From positions 1 to 10,167 of the forward strand of contig WRMR01000143.1 in assembly GCA_009776995.1 (NCBI GenBank): a DNA stretch of 10,167 nucleotides. Reading direction: 5' to 3'. The position numbers and the translations under genes are program-made. Numbering within the stretch: position 1 is the first letter of the stretch; each line of letters begins with the position of its first letter. The notes under the pieces are model-generated. The model was not told the DNA's origin. It did not search any database and was given only the letters and a program-made list of their open reading frames with translations. Below are positions 8,001 through 10,167 of this stretch, piece after piece. The DNA is from Planctomycetaceae bacterium (GTDB lineage Bacteria; Planctomycetota; Planctomycetia; Pirellulales; Thermoguttaceae).

Positions 8001-8123
8001 GTCTTTGTTGTCAAAATCGGGGCCAACTACGACTGGAGCCGCAACGTCTGGGGGCTGAGTTTCGGCATCGAACCGACGTTCCTGTCGAAACTGCGCGGCG
8101 GGCAATCGTTCAGAGCATTGTAA
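5097..8123 (+). CDS. lptD: LptD/OstA-like outer-membrane LPS-assembly protein
   Basis: A protein of up to 1008 residues with the layout of LptD, the outer-membrane translocon that inserts lipopolysaccharide. A hydrophobic segment (about 41-54, ending CIAQS) looks like a signal peptide cut after A57. A Gly/Pro-rich linker follows to about 120. A periplasmic OstA/LptA-like beta-jellyroll spans roughly 175-330, with phrases such as LYIEGNIVFREGG, TYADRMYYDV and TIRGVEI. Then comes the family turn MGLPVFYWPWL (about 376-386) and a long aromatic-rich beta-barrel with alternating strands to the C-terminus. The last residue is Leu, not the usual aromatic. Start is uncertain: TTG 5097 would put about 36 residues and a second hydrophobic patch ahead of the signal peptide, whereas TTG 5205 (MFRYVLVTIICF) gives a standard one. 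There is no ATG in the right frame. It has its own promoter and no operon partner. Confidence 0.82.
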   Translation: MIFFLSVYSLILSLAEAAILPQKNFFARKSQQCCCLLFRYVLVTIICFSLTQILCIAQSDNSLVELPSGTPIVLSDINLPGFGGNQPTVFDSIPSYRPIMNDIPVPNLGPGGGQMPTSGVGGAAGDFSVRAQQVRLMRADIFDSDTSGTSSMISNGTVPGGSNTLATGLDISWGSFQWLHFPESNQTKWIFEQGINVVISGLQSQELMSGDTIDITADRAVAWTVCMQDRIKNIGGQINIADLDMELYIEGNIVFREGGSVTYADRMYYDVKNAVGTIRGVEILMPVAEYDGTIRLKAESAQRTGPGTFSVQNGLLTTSTMGEPSFYLRSRNIQFEQKRIPVYNSLTGQPLIDPATNRQYEDTRNYVVAEHNVINMGLPVFYWPWLAFDAKEPVMYLKRAEYYHDSIFGHQARTRWNLYQILNIRNRPDGTALDLNIDYLSKRGVGHGVQFTYNRGSFLGAPTPTVGLADFWGICDRGHDNLGLDRRDLEPETDYRYRGFWQHKQFFNNKPFGSLLGNGWLLSAELGVSSDRNFLPQYFGREWETFKDETTALELKRTGGDEFWQWSGAQSLAFRADYTIENFYDRRSSLPRLDHYTLGYSPFGKYFGDRFTWYEHTHIGLRGFETLTSPQDPADAAMFRYLDWEVAPGSTLDPNDPFQQVDSLKAMREVFSTRHEIDMPFNLGPVKCVPYLAGEYAHWGIDRNDDMVDRLMGTVGVRANLPFWKVNPTYSSSTLYVNGVAHKVNVGFDLSHTEVNKGYGNLIPYDSIDDRSIEDFRRRYSVTTFHGAIPLLYDERYYAIRSGLSNWITSPSTELADDLTLCRFHFNQTWQTKRGPTNRRRIIDWITLDTGLNLYPKKEQNFGESVGLIDYNFRWHVGDRFAVLSSGLFDTFNSGQTIVRLGGMLQRPDRGNIYLGADRLDGPFQRTYLNGSVAYNLSEKWAANYSTSYDLNEGRFMGQNIALFRKGEVFVVKIGANYDWSRNVWGLSFGIEPTFLSKLRGGQSFRAL

Positions 8124-8152
8124 AATTGCACTTTGGAACCCGCACAGAAATC

Positions 8153-8264
8153 AGTTGTTCGATCCCTCAGAGTTGCGACGGTCACGGAGCGGTCATTCCG
8201 CTCGATCACTCTCGCGGCTCGGATGGGAGCGGCTCTGATTGGAAATGTTCACGTGATGATTGCG
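8153..8264 (+). repeat. Structured dispersed element, copy 2 (downstream of lptD)
   Basis: The second copy of the element at 2082-2180, in sense orientation after lptD; its hairpin begins 46 nt past the stop codon. Outer stem 8170-8178 with 8212-8220 (9 bp, two GU pairs), inner stem 8187-8192 with 8198-8203 (6 bp), loop TCATT 8193-8197. The downstream palindrome is TCACGTGA (8249-8256). It differs from copy 1 by an internal 15-bp tandem duplication. No T-run follows the stem, so it is not an ordinary intrinsic terminator, though it could protect or terminate the transcript by another route. It lies between convergent genes. Confidence 0.8.
8214..8243 (+). repeat. 15-bp tandem duplication inside element copy 2
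   Basis: GCGGCTCGGATGGGA (8214-8228) is followed directly by GCGGCTCTGATTGGA (8229-8243), 13/15 identical. Copy 1 has one unit. The duplication gives a second possible 3' arm for the outer stem. Confidence 0.8.
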
Positions 8265-8311
8265 CGGCACCTTGGAGTTGTCCATGCAATTATGACACGG
8301 TTCCTTTGCGG

Positions 8312-8893
8312 TTACCCGGCAATCAAGGCAAAAAGAAACAGGACCGGCACGAGCAGCGTAAAAATCACCCCCATGACGATGGCGAAAATGGCGCGGCCTT
8401 TACCTTTCTTTTCGGGATGTCTGCGGATATCGACCCAGGCGATGATTCCCAGGATGATGGCAATCGGTGCGAAAACAATCGTCAATGCGAACAGTCCTGC
8501 ATAACTTGCGAAAATTGCCCAGAGGGACGTGTTGATCGGGACAATGTACCCCAGCGCGGGATCGTCCGAGTACGATGCTTGCGGGGTGGAACGTGGTAAT
8601 TTGCCAGGATCAGCCGGAAGGTAGTGAAACAGCGTCGAAAAACAGTGGTTGCACAACCTGAACCGCCGGTTGGGAAGCGTCAACTGCCGCTTCCAACTTG
8701 CGACCAACACGGCGTCGGAGCAATCGGCTTCGTAATCGGTGATCGCTTTGACAGCCGTTTCTTTCATTGCCGGCCAACTCGGCGACATGTCCGGGGAATA
8801 ACCCTGTTCCATGGCATACACCATCGCGTTGGCCGGAATGATACACCCTTGCGATTCCTCAAGGGAACAGTGACAGAATGCACATTTTGACAT
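8312..8893 (-). CDS. Zinc-ribbon membrane protein with C-terminal DUF4190-like domain
   Basis: A 193-residue protein of unknown function. The N-terminus carries CAFC (4-7) and the middle CNHC (81-84), a split pair of CxxC knuckles that could bind one zinc. Between them is a mostly helical stretch with a conserved-looking WPAMKETAVKAI segment. A linker rich in Pro/Ser leads to two membrane spans (about 123-153 and 168-191) separated by a basic loop, DIRRHPEKKGKGR. That is the two-helix layout of DUF4190. The loop and N-terminus are probably cytoplasmic. It is the last gene of a minus-strand cluster, 35 bp after the DUF2752 gene. A 14-bp tandem repeat fills this gap and no Shine-Dalgarno is visible before ATG 8893, so translation may depend on coupling or be leaderless-like. 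No clear terminator follows. Confidence 0.8.
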   Translation of the reverse strand: MSKCAFCHCSLEESQGCIIPANAMVYAMEQGYSPDMSPSWPAMKETAVKAITDYEADCSDAVLVASWKRQLTLPNRRFRLCNHCFSTLFHYLPADPGKLPRSTPQASYSDDPALGYIVPINTSLWAIFASYAGLFALTIVFAPIAIILGIIAWVDIRRHPEKKGKGRAIFAIVMGVIFTLLVPVLFLFALIAG

Positions 8894-8895
8894 GG

Positions 8896-8928
8896 CAGTT
8901 GTGAGTTATCAGTTGTGAGTGATCAGTT
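8896..8928 (+). repeat. 14-bp tandem repeat between two small membrane-protein genes
   Basis: CAGTTGTGAGTTAT (8896-8909) is followed by the same 14-mer with one change (8910-8923) and a partial third unit (8924-8928). It fills nearly all of the 35-bp gap between the DUF2752 stop and the DUF4190 start, where a ribosome-binding site would be expected. Confidence 0.8.
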
Positions 8929-9372
8929 TCAGCGTCCGGGAGGGCGTAATCCAGCGAACGACTCCAGCGGGATGTTTCTCACGATGAAAAAAACAAGGAA
9001 CACAATCAAAGCAACCCAATAAACGCCGGTTTGACCGGGAAATGGGATTTCTTTCCGTAAAAACATCCAACACAGCAAACGCACCGCCGAAAACACAAGT
9101 AACGGTAATATCAACAGGACGAGCGGGTTGTAGCGCAAACTTGTCGTCAGGTGGCCGTTCAGGAGGTAATGCGCCGCCCGCATCGACCCACAACCGGGAC
9201 AGTAAAACCCTGTCGCGGTATGAAAGGGACACGACGGAATCATGCCGTAATCCGTTGGGTGCTTGAAGGCCAACAGTGCCAAAAACCCGGCAAACATCGT
9301 AATGCCCAGCCACAATTTCACGTAATCCCGCCGCGATGGGCGAGATTTATTGTCAAGTGGTGGTATCGACAC
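8929..9372 (-). CDS. DUF2752 membrane protein
   Basis: A 147-residue integral membrane protein matching DUF2752, a family without a known role. The hallmark is visible: CPF (48-50), then TGFYCPGCGSMRA (54-66) with the C-P-G-C-G-S-x-R-A motif, followed by a LL-x-G helix and NPL (82-84). Three hydrophobic spans lie at about 20-36, 85-103 and 117-132, and the cysteine motif sits between the first two. GTG 9372 is taken as start because GAGG lies 10 nt upstream and the downstream protein is complete for the family. It follows the broken CD225 gene by 28 bp and precedes the zinc-ribbon DUF4190 gene by 35 bp, so the three were probably one transcription unit. CD225 and DUF2752 proteins are often neighbours in bacteria (from memory). 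Confidence 0.88.
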   Translation of the reverse strand: MSIPPLDNKSRPSRRDYVKLWLGITMFAGFLALLAFKHPTDYGMIPSCPFHTATGFYCPGCGSMRAAHYLLNGHLTTSLRYNPLVLLILPLLVFSAVRLLCWMFLRKEIPFPGQTGVYWVALIVFLVFFIVRNIPLESFAGLRPPGR

Positions 9373-9400
9373 GGATTTGTGGCCTCAAATCGTAAGGGTT

Positions 9401-9726
9401 TTATTGCATACTTTGCAATATGACCGGCAGTATCATGAACGAGATCATGCACAACCAAGCCAATGCCCCACCGACGACTCCGACGACCAAAAAAGTTTTG
9501 GCGTTTTTGGCATAACTCATGGCTTTCCGGTAATTCCCGAACCTTTTTCGCTGTTGGCAAAGGCGGAAAAGACAATGGCGACAATCCCCAAAGGCTGACA
9601 ACAAAATAGAGTCATCAGAATGGAGGGCACCAAGTAGTCGGGTACATTTACCGGTCCCTGATGCTAAAAGCTGAAATCATCCGTCACATTGCTCACGGCA
9701 TAAGGATTGTTGTCGAAGTCGCTCAT
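9401..9726 (-). pseudogene. Broken CD225 (dispanin-like) membrane protein gene
   Basis: ATG 9726, with GGAG 5 nt upstream, starts MSDFDNNPYAVSNV, an N-terminus typical of small CD225 proteins. The frame meets TAG at codon 21 (9666-9664). If that stop is read through, the family core follows: DYLVPSILMTLFCCQPLGIV and AIVFSAFANSEKGSG. Near 9536-9538 the frame is lost. Restoring one base in this C-run (a G-run on the coding strand) continues to NYRKAMSYAKNAKTFLVVG and the second membrane span, ending at TAA 9403-9401. The restored product would be about 108 residues with two membrane helices and the CC and NYRKA landmarks of CD225. Two separate lesions argue for a pseudogene, but the region is close to a poor-quality end, so sequencing error is possible. 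It is the first gene of the minus-strand cluster. Confidence 0.78.
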
Positions 9727-9789
9727 TTTTTCTCCGTTGGAAATCTGGTGAAAGGAAATCAGGAACACAATGGTTAGTCACTGAGCTCC

Positions 9790-9818
9790 AGTTTAGCAAA
9801 TGTTAATGAGAAGATCAA
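9790..9818 (-). promoter_or_regulatory. Sigma70-like promoter for the CD225-DUF2752-DUF4190 cluster
   Basis: On the minus strand TTGATC (9818-9813) and TAAACT (9795-9790) are 17 bp apart. Transcription would start near 9783, leaving a leader of about 57 nt to ATG 9726. Confidence 0.55.
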
Positions 9819-10167
9819 CTCTCGTGGCAAACGAAATGACAGACCGGAAACCCACCTTGATTCCATCATTTCGCTGCTACTTCATTCCGGCTTTTATCCG
9901 GGGAATTCACGCCAAAACAAGCTGTTGGAATGTCACGTCGCCGTACCTCGCGACGATGATGAAAGGGCGCGTGTGCCATGCTTGTGAAGTTCGGGGTTGG
10001 CTGTTTGGGCCAAACACGGATATCCTCCTTGATTTCTGCAGAAAGAATTTTCAAGGAATCATAACATGGACGTCCTTATTATCCCCCCCCCCCCCATTCC
10101 TCCCCCTTGCCCACCCATTCCCTAACACTTCGGTAAAATTTTTTTTCGGGTAATTCCCCTTTTTTTT
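9819..10167. other. Right end without a convincing gene; homopolymer-rich tail
   Basis: No frame here has a recognisable domain or good start. A plus-strand frame 9800-10153 becomes low-complexity Pro/Phe at its end. A 12-bp palindrome TTTCTGCAGAAA (10033-10044) sits between CCTTGA (10027-10032) and TCAAGG (10051-10056). From 10083 the sequence has a run of 13 C, then C-rich DNA and two runs of 8 T, which suggests a low-quality contig end. Confidence 0.6.

Noticed and set aside
9866..10054. GC-richer segment near 9925-10000 with an Arg/His-rich minus-strand frame, possibly part of another dispersed repeat
   Set aside because: No second copy is present in the window, and resemblance to known repeats could not be tested.
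9800..10153. 117-codon plus-strand frame at the right end
   Set aside because: It has no ribosome-binding site or domain, and its C-terminal part is translated from the homopolymer tail.

Overview
The window (10,167 bp, mixed GC with AT-rich gaps) looks like a chromosomal segment of a Gram-negative-type bacterium. It most resembles a planctomycete or another PVC-group member. That placement is inference. It rests on the outer-membrane LptD/OstA-like protein, the short isocitrate dehydrogenase, the small membrane proteins (CD225, DUF2752, and a zinc-ribbon plus DUF4190 protein), and frequent GTG/TTG starts. No rRNA, tRNA, CRISPR array or intact insertion sequence was seen.

Left part (1-3300, minus strand): reading with transcription, a possible 26-aa hydrophobic peptide (3285-3205) is followed by a DusB-like tRNA-dihydrouridine synthase (3193-2198). 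Next comes a 290-bp spacer holding copy 1 of a structured repeat, a sigma70-like promoter and a leader hairpin with a short T-tract. Then come an isocitrate dehydrogenase (1907-810) and, 40 bp later, the 5' end of an MmeI-like type IIG restriction-modification enzyme that runs off the left edge. Centre (3300-8123, plus strand): a XerC/XerD-type tyrosine recombinase (3465-4418), a gene-poor AT-rich stretch of about 680 bp, and a large LptD/OstA-like outer-membrane protein (to 8123). Right part (8312-9726, minus strand): a compact cluster of small membrane-protein genes. It starts with a broken CD225-domain gene, continues with DUF2752, and ends with a zinc-ribbon plus DUF4190 protein, all behind one good promoter at 9790-9818. 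The last ~350 bp has no convincing gene and ends in homopolymer runs that look like the low-quality end of a contig.

The most interesting signal is a pair of about 100-bp intergenic elements, at 2082-2180 (minus) and 8153-8264 (plus). Each lies a few tens of bases downstream of a coding sequence (dus and lptD) and in the same orientation as that gene. Both fold into the same long, bulge-free hairpin. All six differences within the 54-nt core respect the fold: four keep a pair as GC or GU, and the other two sit opposite each other (A/A in one copy, C/C in the other). An 8-bp CACGTG-centred palindrome downstream also shows a double compensating change. This is good hand-derived evidence for a dispersed element conserved for structure, probably at the RNA level. 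No function can be read from this window.
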